Assembly (NCBI GenBank): GCA_033002965.1
Contig: JAURVB010003522.1
Coordinates: forward strand, 124,001 to 188,000
From: Piper betle
Taxonomy: Eukaryota; Streptophyta; Magnoliopsida; Piperales; Piperaceae
DNA: 64,000 nt
Direction of reading: 5' to 3'
The position numbers and the translations under genes were made by a program. Below are positions 35,707-47,248 of this stretch, piece by piece; the stretch's first letter is position 1, and the number at the start of each line of letters is the position of its first letter. Below the pieces are notes generated by a model. That model searched no databases, was not told the origin of the DNA, and worked only from the letters and a program-made list of their open reading frames with translations.

Positions 35707-36666
35707 GTTTGACTTATTAATACATTTTTCATCTTTCTTCAAAATTATTTATGCACACATTAATGTTATGTATGACGACAAGAGAATGAGTCTCTTACAT
35801 GATCATTCAACTCTTATGTTTATGTAACATAAGGAGATGAGACATATAGATTTATATGAAAATTATGGGTGTCACTTTGATAAGTTAAGATGAGATCATT
35901 TTCTATAAATGATCAAAGAAAATATATTCATTTTACCTATTATTGCTAGATTGAAATAAGGTGAAGTCAGCATTGGTGCACTTAATATGTTTTGGTTGCT
36001 CATATACTAGTATTTCAAATTAATCGTTAAGTGAACGATTGAACTATATTCTGTATCTTGGTCCTTACACATATAAGGCATACAAAAAAAAGTAGGTTTT
36101 TCACCATAGCATATGATTCACACTATATGTGCCATTACGACCATAATAGGCAACTTCAAATTTATCTTCGTTTCTATATTGTGTGAGACCTATTAAGTAA
36201 CTTTAAAATTTTGTCCTTAATGCTTTCAACTAATTATATCTTGAGTACATATATATGTTTGCTATTTTACCATGTTACTAATACCATGGAAAATGCGGTC
36301 CAAAGGGGCATGTTAAGAAAGCAAATTTTTATTACATGTGAATAATTGAGTGTGAAAGAAAGACTATTAAAATTCTGTCCAAAGTGCACTCGTTATGAGG
36401 TATATGAGAATATAACGTGGACATAAGTTATGAAGCATAAATGCAATACAGGATAAAACTATTCTAAGATATTATAGGACATGTTGAGTACACTCTCTGC
36501 TATATAATCCTTAACTGGTACATAGTATGATGTCTATTGTGCCATCGCCAATTGCACAAATTTACCACTTACGAACAAATTACAATCTCAAGATCAGTGG
36601 GACATATAACATTTTTATAATGTATGTCCATGATATGTATTCTACCCATCATGTTTGAGTGAGAGA
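35707..36666 (+). other. 3' non-coding region of copia element 1
   Basis: AT-rich, no coding sequence. It ends gagtgagaga just before a possible LTR start, in the position of a polypurine tract. Confidence 0.45.
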
Positions 36667-37891
36667 TGTTGGTTGTATTTCCCTAATTGCCTATGAGAGG
36701 GAAATTAAAAAATGGTAGTTGGTAACCACCATCTTCCTCCTTACAACAAGTAAAAAGAGAAAACAAAGCATAATTAGTACATTGTAAAACCCATGATTTG
36801 AGTCAGGGTTTTATAGTATGAAACTATCGGTTCGACGGTTATTTTCAGTCAAGTCAATTTCAAAACACGCGTACCGAGCCGAGGCCGATCTTGTATTATG
36901 AAACATGAGAGTCATGTGCGCCTAAGTATATGATGATAACGCCAGTAAGATAGCAGCAGAATGAGTTATCAGAATATATGAGAGTATGCCAGATTTTTCT
37001 TTATTTATTTTAATTAAATTGTATAATTATTTTTAGGCCGAACAACGTATTAGGACATGTTATGGGCAGTTTGGTTGGGTTATTAGTTACAGAGCATGTC
37101 ATTGATGTGTATTATATTTTATAAGATTTTTTCCTGTTCTCTGGATTTTTAGAATTATTACTAGTTAATATTATTTTTAGCTCAAGTCAGAGTCGAGTCA
37201 AATTTTAATTATGAGACAACCATTCATGTTTCTCACTGACTGTTTATTTTTTCCCCAACCACTCGTTTTTTTCCCCCAACATTTATATATTCGACACTTC
37301 TGGCACTGTCATCATTCAGCTACTACCATCCTTCTCACCCAACTTCCTTCTTCTTTTTCTTCCTTCCATATTCCCCACAATCCTCCATCGAGCCGGCCAC
37401 AACCCTGTCTCCATTACCGTGTGACTGACAATTAGGTATAAACTTTTTATTCAATTTAATTATTTAAAATTGATATTTATTGTGATGAATGTCTGATTAT
37501 AGTTGAAGTGATGATTTGCACAATTTGATTGATAGTGAATGATTATTAGTGATCTAATTAAGTTAAGTAAATCTTAGTATGCTAACTGACTACAACGTAA
37601 TTTAGAAAAATATAATAAAATTGGTATGAATAGGATGAGTTAGAGTTATTTCTACACTGATGATTGTTTGATTGTTAGATAATGATTGCATTGTATGTGT
37701 GATGTTCATGCTAAGTTGATGCATCATTTAGTTAGCGGGCGTTAGCTTCTAAATTTGATGTGTAGGTATAAAGTACGAGCTCGCCACTTAAGCGCGTGGA
37801 TACACTTGGAGCTTCTACCAGGTCCGTTTAGGACTCGCTCTCTATTTATTGTCTCATTCTATCATGTTTTGTTTAGAACAAGAAAGAGGAA

Positions 37892-37928
37892 GTGTTGAGT
37901 GGTAGTTTTATCGTATCCCACTCCACAC
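37892..37928 (+). other. Stem-loop H1, family B copy 4
   Basis: GTGTTGAGTGG (37892-37902) pairs with CCACTCCACAC (37918-37928) at 10 of 11 positions. The outer stem differs from the other B copies yet still pairs; the loop ttttatcgtatc is conserved. Confidence 0.7.
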
Positions 37929-38056
37929 GGGCCATTTAGTCGATCATATTTCCGGATTAATTAACCCTCGAGGATGAGATCCCTCGAGCATGTTTTCGAA
38001 AATAAGATCCACCACAAGAATGCCTTTGGGCCTATATTATATAATTCTCTACCCAG

Positions 38057-38058
<2 letters not shown>

Positions 38059-38087
<29 letters not shown>
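38059..38087. repeat. (TA)n microsatellite
   Basis: TA dinucleotide tract at the place of the tatatata run of the other family B copies. Confidence 0.95.
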
Positions 38088-38091
<4 letters not shown>

Positions 38092-38386
38092 TTTACGGGT
38101 ACTGTTGTGCAGTGCATGTCTAGACTTATGGTGAAAAAGGGTACCGAAGGCACATGCCTAAAAGTACTCAGCCTCTATATTTAGAGCCAAGAGTAATACG
38201 GAGGATGCAAAGGGTTGAGATAAAAGAGAAGAATTTTATCGCGCAAAGGGATAGTTTAATTGGCCAAGGAAAGAGAATGTTAAGGAAGAGAAAGTTATGG
38301 AAAGGGGACGCTACCACCTGAGGGCGACGACTCCCATTACTGCCCTTGTGAGAGTTCTTGAGGAAGTATATGAGGTTTTTTATTCA

Positions 38387-38406
38387 AGGGGAGGGTCATC
38401 TCTTCT
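38387..38406 (+). other. Stem-loop H3, family B copy 4
   Basis: AGGGGAG (38387-38393) pairs with CTCTTCT (38400-38406). Two of the seven pairs are G-T, which pair in RNA as G-U. Confidence 0.6.
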
Positions 38407-39085
38407 GTGTCAGATTGATATTTCTAAGCTGTGTGAATGACGAAATTGTTTTAGATTATTCTGTGAAATACTATGAACGTTTAGCCTCTGAAATGAAAGT
38501 AGAATGAAAGTGAAATAAAAATGTTTTGTTTTGGAATTATATCGATATAAATATTTATTATTACCATGGATAGATTGGTCCTATTGCACTTTTAGGAAAA
38601 ACTCGATCCATTTTTTTTAAAGGAAAAATATTATTTATTTTCGAACATGTTTTCACGATTCTTCTATTTGTACACAATAGTATATCATGGCATGTACGTA
38701 GGGCCACTTTAGAACCCAAGCATCACATCCACGCATTGTATACTTGCATTACCATTTAAAGACACTGAGGGGAGATCCGGGTCAGCTAAACCGAATCGAG
38801 TAGTTTAGTAAATGGTTCGGTCGCCGGTCGCATTTTCAGGTTGGTTCACAGGTGAGCAGGAATGGGGTGTTACATACATCGTCAGAAATTGTCAAAGATT
38901 ATATGGAATGGTTTAATTTGTGGCCAAAGGTCAATATCTATGCATGATTTTGACCCGAATAGATGATGTTTCTCACTTAATTCCAATGAACAATTAAAGT
39001 ACATTTATTTATTTATTTTACCTTTCCTGGAATGTTTACTTGTGTTAATTTGTTAATTAGCATGCGTAATTCAATTAATACTAGT

Positions 39086-40974
39086 TGAGGAGGAAGCTGC
39101 ATTTGGATGGAATTGACCATTGCCCGTGTCAGCTATGGATCATGGAAAGGACGTTAGTCATGTAGAAGGAAGAAATTATAAAAAATAAAGATGATTAGTG
39201 TGGATTATAAATGTGAAATAAATCAGAGGCGTTGAGCCGTGTAGTGATAGCCATTTTGTTGGATGGTTGATGGACTTCCTTCTTTTATTTTCAGAAGGAA
39301 AATGTATCTCAAAGTCAAACCTCGGCTATTGTAGGTTGGGAAGATGGCTTGCCCAAATTGTTAACTTTGGCACGCCACAACCCGAAAGAAATTCGGCAAC
39401 AAGGAACCAGTGCTCTATGGATAATAACACGGCATGCAGTTCCAATGAATGCAACCTACCCATAAAAAAAAACAAAAAAACCCAAAAAAAACAAAAGAAC
39501 ATTACAACATCACATGAAGCCTCAACGCATTTTCAAGTTGATTCAATAACTTCCATGGGCAACGAGTTTAGAAGAATGCATATCCTACCGCTTCACACGT
39601 AAGAGCCTATGTATGCATGGCATGTGATATCATGAAAGCTAGATAACGAGCAAGGATTAAGAGACAACAAGGTGCACCGGTTACACCAAATTCAATCTGC
39701 TTGCACAAGGCATCGAGGGCACTACGTTTCTCAAATAACGAAAGAAAATTAAAGAAATCAATTAAAAATCACTACAGTTCAGGAACGTTTGTAAAGGTGT
39801 TTTGGAGATTCAGAATTCTTACTTCGGGTAGTATTTAGTGGGTGAAATCCTCGTTAGATAAATATAAACTATATTAGGATTTAATAATTAATTAAGATGA
39901 AATTTCTAAAATAACCCTAAGAGGAAGGACCTATTTGCATTCCCCGTAAGAGAGGAACATCACTGTCCAAATTTTCTAGAAGAGGTGACATTGAGAGGAG
40001 AAGAGAAGGGCAGGGCTTACTTGGTTTGTTTTCTTTTCACGATTTTCTCCATCAAATTATCATATTTTTATACAATTCACATTTAGGACATGTATGTATC
40101 ATGATTATGTAATTTTTTTATTAAATTTGGATGATTTCTTGGGAAGAGAAACATGGATTTTATTTTGAGGAGGATTGTTTTGTTAAATGAATTCATAAGG
40201 TTTGGATTCGTTATATATGTGTGTGTGTGTGTTTGTTTATATAAAAAAATAAGTTTTGCATGTAATTCCTTTTGTATATATGTTTTATATAATTACCTTG
40301 ATTACTTTATTAAAATCATGATGAATACCTATAGAGTTATTATATTAACATGGTTTGTGAAGTTGAACATGCTTTTGTGTTGATTTAATATGATATTTAG
40401 ATGTATGTATCAATGAGTAGAAATATATCATTTTTTATGCCCTTTAATATTAAAATTTGATGTAATAGATAGTTGTATGAAAAACTACGATGAGAAGTCA
40501 TGAAATAATGTAAATATTTTGTTAAATTATTTAGGATTTAATTTGATTTGAATTGGATTGAAATTGTGATGGACAAGGCATCTATAGTTGAGGCTCGTTA
40601 TATTATTTTCACTGCTTATAACTATGACTTATTTAATTATTTAGGAAAAAGTCATGAAATAATGTAAATAAGTTTTCAACCCGAAATTTCACACAATTTT
40701 GATGAATACTTATAACAATAGATAAGTGTATTAATTTAATAGAAAGGGTTGAAAACTTATTTAAATTATTGAAAACGTAAAATAATTAAATATAATGAGC
40801 ATATTAAATTAGTCATAGTTGAGGCTCGTTATATTATCTTCACTTCTTATTATTTGATTTTTATATATTGTTATGGACAAAGTATCTATAGTTGGAATAA
40901 TTTATATTTTATTGCAATATAATGATTTATTAATTATTTTGGTATTGTTCATTGCATGCTTAGTTGTAATTTAA
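39086..40974. other. Non-coding DNA, no recognised gene
   Basis: AT-rich with poly-A patches (about 39465-39500) and a (TG)n tract at 40218-40231. The 111-codon open stretch at 39267-39602 has low-complexity KKNKKTQKK and no recognisable family. Two similar segments near 40570-40640 and 40800-40880 share gttgaggctcgttatatta. Confidence 0.45.
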
Positions 40975-42572
40975 TTGTTCTATGGTTCCAGGTTTTGGAC
41001 CAAAGTGACGGCCTATTTGGTTGTAAAATTGGGCGGGTTGCCACACTCGACAAAAAGACATGGGTGAAGGCAAAGGAAGAAGAGGATTTAACCTTCGGTT
41101 GACCTTTGGTTAATGATTTGACAACAGAAAAGCTAGGGCTTGGTGAGAAGCGGTACAACGTTAGATTTTGGTAGACCATCGGTTGTGAATTCGACAACCA
41201 AAGAGCATATGGGACCCTAGGGTTAACATCACAAAAAAGTCAATGAGGACTTCGCAAATGTTCGGTCAAGAGTTCGATGACTGAAGAGGATTTGGGAACC
41301 CTAGGTTGATGTGAAGGAAGGAAATTTGAAGTTGAGGAAACTACGGTAGAACTTCGGTCACAGGTTCGATAACTGAAGTTGGCGTGACTAGTTTAAGTGA
41401 ACGATCGGTAGGTGTTCGGGCAGTCATATGACAACGGATCATTATGGAAAAGTTGTCAAATCTAACCGTTGGAAAAAGCAAAAGAGGGAGATTTGAACCC
41501 CAACGCCTATTATTTTAGGAGAGGTGTTGGAAACCTGTAAATAGGGCTTTGGGGGAGTATTTTGACACACCATGTAAGATGTTGAACCACCAAAAGTCTT
41601 TTGGAAGATTGGGAAAGCTCAAGCTTATGTTAAGATTGGCTTAACTATTAGTTTGCATTCCTAGGCTTTGATTGTGTAATCCAAGAAGAGATCATTGTGT
41701 GAGGCTTTGCTCAAGTATGTTTGACCTAGTTTGTAAACTCTCTAGGTGTGAGGAGTGCGTGTGAGCACTAAACCTGGAGAAGAAGCGTGTTTGGAATGAA
41801 GACTCCCTTCAAGTGGCGGTTGCTCCAAAGGTGTTTAGAGCTAATTGCAGCACTTCTAAGCACTTGGGAGGTGCTTGAGAAAGAAAGCTTGTAGCTTGTA
41901 AAGTTTTTTGGCATTTGGCGCTTGTAGAGGAATGCTTGTTGGAAGCTCCTAAGGGGTTAAGAGTGCAAGCTTCCCTGGCACTTAGTGGGTTCTTGAGAAG
42001 GAGGGTTTGAGAGTTACAAGGTTCCTTGGCATGCTTGTGAAGGAGGTTTTGTGGTTGCTTCTAAGGTGTACAAGTTGGTTGCCAAGTAAAACTAAGAAGA
42101 CCAACCCAACCAAAGGACTTGGTGGGATAGAACAGAGGAGTATTAGTTGGACACTCCTTCAAAAATCATTGTGTATGCTCTCTTCTCTTCTCTTTTGTAT
42201 GCTTTGTTTCATTTTGATCACATTCTTGGAAACTTCACTTAGCTCTCGTGTTTGACTTGTTTGCCTTAGAGCGCTAAGTGAATTAAGGTCGAAGTAACCT
42301 TGTTACTTATATGGTTTGATCTATTTCATTAAAGCAAGTAACTTGTGAGTTTGGAGTTGAGTTGCCTCACACATACCTCACTTGATTGGGTTCATTATAT
42401 TGGTTATTGCTTTGTCTATTTGTTTATTGTGCTTATTGGTTATCCTTTATTTTGCTTAATCAATTTTATTTTAATTGTCCACATGCGGTCTTTATAAGGG
42501 TATAAGTATTGTGGGGATCTAACTCTTTTGTTAAGTGTCTATAGTTAGCTCTCTCCCACATGTATGCCTACA
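40975..42572 (+). mobile_element. SIRE-like copia 5' LTR (start approximate)
   Basis: The 3' end is fixed at cctaca (42572), followed by a primer site at 42575. The body has repeated ttcggt..gttcgacaac phrases, aaccgttggaaaaagc and a cctgtaaatagggctt TATA-like segment near 41540, the style of SIRE/Maximus LTRs. A second copy of the first part lies at about 45390-45939 and of the last part at 43505-43685. Confidence 0.7.
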
Positions 42573-42574
42573 AT

Positions 42575-42586
42575 TAGTATCAGAGC
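42575..42586 (+). other. Primer-binding site of the SIRE-like element
   Basis: tagtatcagagc, one base from the tRNA-Met site TGGTATCAGAGC, three bases after the LTR end. Confidence 0.85.
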
Positions 42587-42602
42587 ATGGTTTGGAAAAG
42601 AT

Positions 42603-43119
42603 GGACAACTTACCTTCAAGTTGTTCAAGGCAAGAATTCAAAGAACTCCAAGAGGCCTTTGAAGCATTCTATGAAGAATCAATCAAGATGGCCAAAAGGA
42701 ATATGGAGTTCAAGGATTCACTCAAGAAGGTGAACTTGGAGAAGGAGGCACTTTAGCAATGAATGATTTCTATGGGAAATGGAGTGGCTGCACCCCAAGA
42801 GGAAAGGATGATCAACATAAATTTAAAGGAGGAAGTTGTAAGGCAAAAGGAAGAAACTATAAAGCTTCATCATCATCTCAAGGAAAGGAGGACTTGCTCA
42901 TGAGTGTTGGTAAATCCCTTGAAGTTCCTTGCATGGCTATATAACAAAAAGGGGATTCTTTACTCAAGAGAAAACTTTGCTTGGAACCATCTACCTCTAC
43001 ATCTCTATCTTGTTGCTTTTGCGGAAAAATGGGACATGTCTCTATAATGTGTAAGATAAAGAAGGTTATTGAAAATGAAGCATATAGATGGATTCATGCG
43101 GAGATGGTGTATGAAGTCA
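42603..43119 (+). pseudogene. SIRE-like gag remnant with zinc knuckle
   Basis: The ATG at 42603 opens MDNLPSSCSRQEFKELQEAF and a charged helical stretch up to a stop at 42754. The frame resumes through GKEDLLMSVGKSLEVP. A CX2CX4HX4C zinc knuckle (CCFCGKMGHVSIMC, 43011-43052) closes the gag. Sequence then ends abruptly at about 43120 against an unrelated LTR fragment; protease and pol are missing. Gag forms the particle and its knuckle binds the element RNA in live elements. Confidence 0.75.
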
Positions 43120-43495
43120 AGAGGTGTACACCCCAAATCTAGTTTACTCAAGAACCGGATCAGAACTGTTAGGATCAAGTCTAGTCACGTCTCAATCGAC
43201 TAATCTGAAAGAATAGAATGAGAAATAGACCAAACAACCCTCCTGACGTCTCAAGAAAATAAGACACCACTAAATACGTAGCCAACACTCAAAAGGAAAA
43301 GGATGAATGGTTGAGTGTAATATAATAAGAAATTATGTGCAATGATATAACATGAGAACACCCAACATAATACAAGGGCCAAAATATGAGTAGATAAAAT
43401 ATGGATAAGTATACCAAAATAACTGTTGATTCTGAAATTTGGGTGCCTCATGTAGAGACATGATATCATCTTTACTCTGCTGATATAAAAGCTAC
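43120..43495 (-). mobile_element. LTR fragment, relative of 43835-44130
   Basis: 43190-43480 and 43835-44130 share an order of motifs: caaccctcc/aagac(a)tct, gaatg..gttgagtg, aatgaaaacacccaa, agtagataaa, acagttga and gcctcat. The plus-strand start tgtacacccc resembles the reverse of a family A/B LTR end (GGGGTGTTACA). It is a diverged member of the A/B group. Confidence 0.5.
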
Positions 43496-43504
43496 TGATA
43501 TCAT

Positions 43505-43685
43505 CTTTCCTCTTTGTTTATTGTAATTATTGGTTATTATTTATTATGTTTAAATTATTTCCGCTTTAGTTGTCCACTTGTAATCTTTACAAAGGTCAAG
43601 TATTTTGGGGATCTAACTCTCTTGCTAAGTGTTTGTAGTGAGCTCTCTTCCACGTAGACACCTTTATGTATCATATAAAGTTGTT
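43505..43685 (+). mobile_element. SIRE-like LTR 3' end, second copy
   Basis: Matches 42415-42572 over tttgtttattgt, ttggttat, tgtccac, tttggggatctaactct, aagtgtttgtagtgagctctct. Probably the 3' LTR end of the same SIRE-like element, with most of pol lost. Confidence 0.7.
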
Positions 43686-43759
43686 AGACTTTAGTTGAGG
43701 ATGGGTTTCAATGTAGAATCTAGAGTCTGAGCTCATCGTAAATGAGATAACACACTTGG

Positions 43760-44334
43760 CATAACACCTCTAATTTGGTTTACTCTCAAATAAGATTAGA
43801 ATTATTACAATTCAGATGATCACACCCAAATCAATTACTCTATGCGGCTCCAACCAAAAATGGATCGAATCAACCCTCAAGACATCTTGAGAATGGAAGA
43901 CGCAACTAAATGCGTAACGAAATACACAACAAAAATAGTTGAATGAATGAGTGCATTAATGTATTAAGAAAACTATGTACAATGACTTGGAATGAAAAAC
44001 ACCCAATAAACCCAACAAGAACTAAAATACATACAAGTAGATAAATAGGGAAACAAACACATTAAAAGTAACAGTTGAAACTTGAAAATTGAGCATCATA
44101 TTTAGACACCTACTATTATATCTGACTTGCTCAGACAAAGAAGAATACATCTCATATACATCAAATAAATACATACAAACATGCATAAAAATACAATCAA
44201 ATACATCAAAGAAACACAAGAAGCCGTGTGATAAGCACAAACGTGTGTAGCAACTCGTTGTCTTCTATCAATGTTGGCACAACTCTAAGGATTATGCCAA
44301 CATATATAATAGGAAAACATTAGCAATGTAAAAC

Positions 44335-44367
<33 letters not shown>

Positions 44368-45080
44368 CCACAGGAACACTCAAAGTACATCTACTCACAG
44401 GCCTCTCCACTTGAGCTGGAGAAGCAACCCGCTAATAAGATATTGAACTATACCACTCTTGATAATATCAATCACTCGTCCCCATCTCGGGAATTAATTA
44501 ATCTAAGCCCTATCTAAACTTCTTTACCACTCTTAGTGAAGAGCACAATAGGCTAGTACTATTAGGAAGTCACCTTTATTACCGTTTAATACCACAAATT
44601 TAGACATATACTATACACAACGATATCCCTCTATTCCATGCCTCTTTGGGTGTGAGAAAGCTCAAGATGTGGAGATGTTACGATCCCTTATGAATAGAGT
44701 GGTCCACTTATTAATCCAGATTCCTTAGCAATCTACATATGCGCTCTCTCACGACATATGCAAGATCTAATCTACCAACTCTCAATTCACTGAAAATCTA
44801 ATAAAAACTATATATAGGGCTAGGAAGAGAATTACATAAATAGGTTGGAAGGGAACTTGACATGGAGCTAAGTTCAAAAACAACAAAATGGATCTCATCC
44901 TCGAGGTTTATTAATCACAAAAGTAAAAATGTGTTTAGATGGCTCATGTTAAGTGAAATACAATAAAACAACTACTTAATACATCCTACGATGTAGAAAT
45001 CAAAACCACAATACAGTAGAGCAATCAATTTAAGAAGTGACTCCTACACCATAATTTGCAACAAAGTGTATGCAAGAGTG
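43760..45080 (-). mobile_element. Diverged LTR of the A/B group (minus sense)
   Basis: The segment around 44760-45060 follows family B in reverse: ttcactgaaaat, ctatatatag, gatctcatcctcgagg, ttattaatc, ggctcatgttaagtg and cctacaccat. A weak H1-like stem (44946-44955 with 44973-44984, bulged) is present. The far end is unclear. Confidence 0.55.
44335..44361. repeat. (CA)n microsatellite
   Basis: CA dinucleotide run inside the diverged LTR. Confidence 0.95.
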
Positions 45081-45389
45081 GTCAGATCCTTAGCATTCGT
45101 TGGATTCATGTATTGCACTCAAGGTGTCAACACTTTGCCTTCCAATTCATCATTCAAAATGTTTCCCATAACAGCACAATCAAAGTCACATTTTCAAAAT
45201 ATGTGGCTTCTCCTTCATTCAATCACTAAGAAAATTTGAAATTTCTTCAGCCAAGACTTACAAAACCCTACCATTCACACTACCATGTGTTGAACCTTGC
45301 TTTGATGTTACAACATCTTAAAACTCTCTAAATATAAGTCAAGCAACCAAATGAAAACTTTAAGATAAACGAAACATTTGAAGTATTGA
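45081..45389. other. Unassigned spacer
   Basis: No coding sequence or repeat recognised. Confidence 0.4.
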
Positions 45390-45939
45390 AGTAGTGAATA
45401 GTTTGGCTACAATTCAATCAGGACTTCGGCAACCAAAAATATGAGGTGTAGGTCAAGGAAGAAAGGAGTTCAACCTTTGGCTGACCTTTGGTCAGTGGTT
45501 TGGCAATCGAAGACTTAGGGATATGTGAGCAGCCATGAATCATTAGAGTTCAGCAGACCTTCGGTTGATTGTTCGACAATCAAAGTACTTGGAGGAACCA
45601 TGGGATGGTGTGGCACCAAGCAAAGGAGGACTTGGACTAAGTTTTAGTCAAGGGTTTGGAAAACCCTGGGCTGCCAAGGCACAAAGAATCAGAAGTTGAG
45701 GAAACTTCCGTCAGGCTTTGGTCGCAATTTCAACAGCCAAAGTTAATGTTGCTAGTTTTAAATGAATGTTAGTTAGTGATCAGTCGATTGTTTGACATAC
45801 AAACGTTTTGGAAAAATTGCAAAAACTAGTTGTTGGAAAAAACAAAATGGAGGTGAGGCCAACACTTGACAAAACTAGCTATTAGAAAGGATGATGTGAT
45901 AAGTTAAAAGACATAACAACTACTATTCTCGGCTAATAA
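45390..45939 (+). mobile_element. SIRE-like LTR, first part, split by family C LTR
   Basis: Follows 41060-41480 over gaagaaaggagttcaacc, tgacctttggtcag, tttggcaatc, gaagttgaggaaact and gttggaaaaa. It is interrupted at 45940. A ctataaatagggtttt segment at about 49570 may be its continuation after the insertion. Confidence 0.65.
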
Positions 45940-45940
45940 T

Positions 45941-45972
45941 GTAAAACTCATGCCTTTAGTCCGGTGTTTTAC
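45941..45972 (+). repeat. LTR-terminal hairpin, family C
   Basis: GTAAAAC (45941-45947) pairs with GTTTTAC (45966-45972) around 18 bases, as at the starts of families A and B. Confidence 0.7.
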
Positions 45973-46711
45973 GTGTCGGCTGATCGACTAAATAACATAC
46001 GGAACAGTCTAATCTACCAATCAATGTGTTATGAGATTGGTTAGGCTTTGCATGTTGTCAAGGTGTTGTGCTATATTTGTATGTTTATTTGACGAATGCA
46101 TTAGAGTTAAGCTGAGTGGGTATCCATAACCAAAGAAAGCGTTGTGGTTGTTTTAGGTCCCCCTTTGGTCCGGTCGCATTTAGTCTGTTATTGTTTTTGG
46201 TTTTGTTGCGAAGGAACTCTTGAAAGCCCAATCTTTGTTTGCCTCTTTCTTATATCTTTACTTAGCTTTGTTTGCCAAAAAATTCCTCATTTGGCTCATT
46301 TGGAAACAACTCATGCATGCTCACTCTTCATCAAAAAAGAAAAATGAAAAGACCAATGCCAGGGCACTCGGTCAACGCCCAAGTGCTGGCATCAGGCCTG
46401 ATTAAAAAAGGTGGGTTCGAGCCACCCTTCTTCTCCTTTCTTCACCAATCTCCCCTTTCTTTCCCACCGACCATTGCCCCTCCAAGACCAATAAAAGCCT
46501 CCTAGTTTTGGCTTCACCAACTTAGATCCACCGCTTACGTTCATCTACTTTAGGCTAGAGGATGCTTCCTCTTCTCTTTAGTTTTCTTTCTTTGCATTCA
46601 TGTTTTAATTTTAAATTTGCTGTAATTGATGTGTTTCTGCTTACTTGAGGTGATTCCATACTCACTTTATTGATTAATTTCTTCTTTAAGCATTGGTTTG
46701 AAAACCCTTTT

Positions 46712-47248
46712 TGTAACGACCCAGCCCAAAGTGCAACGTAATAGGCTAAGTCATTTCTTTAAAATAGGTACCCCGGAAGTTAAAGATCTATAGTCCATTC
46801 CCACTTATAAACAAGATCTTCTCCCAGTAGGTATTAGATGTGGGACTAAGTTGAGGGATCTCACAATCCACCCACCTTAGGAAATTTCGTCCCCGAAATG
46901 CCTATTATTGGCCCGTTGCTAGCCCCAGCCCACGTCCTTTCTGGCCCATGACCGGCAGCCTAGCCAACGTTTCTAGTCTTGGCCCGTTGCTATCCCCAGC
47001 CTGTGACCTTTTTTGGCCCGTGACCGGCAGCCTAGCCAACGTCTCTAGTCCATCCCACTATCTAACACGGAACCAGGTCAGCTCTGATACCATTTGTAAC
47101 GACCCAACTCAAAGTGCAACGTAATGGGCTAAGTCATTTCTTTAAAATGGGTACCCCGGAAGTTAAAGATCTATAGTCCATTCCCACTTATAAACATGAT
47201 CTTCTCCCAGTAGGCATTAGATGTGGGACTAAGTTGAGGGATCTCACA
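46712..47248 (-). mobile_element. TRIM retrotransposon, complete (537 bp)
   Basis: Two 154-bp direct LTRs (46712-46865 and 47095-47248) flank a 229-bp internal region. On the minus strand the order is LTR, primer site tggtatcagagc (47081-47092), internal region, polypurine-like taaggtgggtgga and LTR. The LTRs differ at 6 of 154 positions. Flanks ctttt and atttt match at four of five bases, as expected of a slightly decayed 5-bp duplication. It codes for nothing and would need enzymes supplied in trans. It is nested in the family C LTR. Confidence 0.92.
46908..47050. repeat. Two tandem 71/72-bp units inside the TRIM
   Basis: 46908-46978 and 46979-47050 share ttggcccgttgcta, ccccagcc, gaccggcagcctagccaacg and tctagtc. 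They fill most of the TRIM internal region. Confidence 0.88.

Larger units (their letters stand above)
36783..38874 (+). mobile_element. Family B solo LTR, copy 4 (2092 bp, older variant)
   Basis: Starts TGTAAAACCCATGATTTG, ends GGGGTGTTACA, with perfect 5-bp duplications TACAT at 36778-36782 and 38875-38879. It follows the other copies at both ends but lacks their GC-rich block: about 37200-37440 holds an unrelated, shorter pyrimidine-rich segment. It is more diverged, with many CG to TG or CA changes. Stem-loops H1 (37892-37928), H2 and H3 (38387-38406) are still recognisable. Confidence 0.9.
36667..39085 (+). mobile_element. Possible 3' LTR of copia element 1, split by a solo LTR
   Basis: Pieces 36667-36782 and 38875-39085 flank the family B solo LTR at 36783-38874. 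The outer end (38999-39080) resembles 29010-29090. If right, the LTR was about 330 bp before the insertion. Confidence 0.35.

Noticed and set aside
39267..39602. 111-codon open frame
   Set aside because: Low-complexity lysine/asparagine stretch, no conserved motif, poly-A context.
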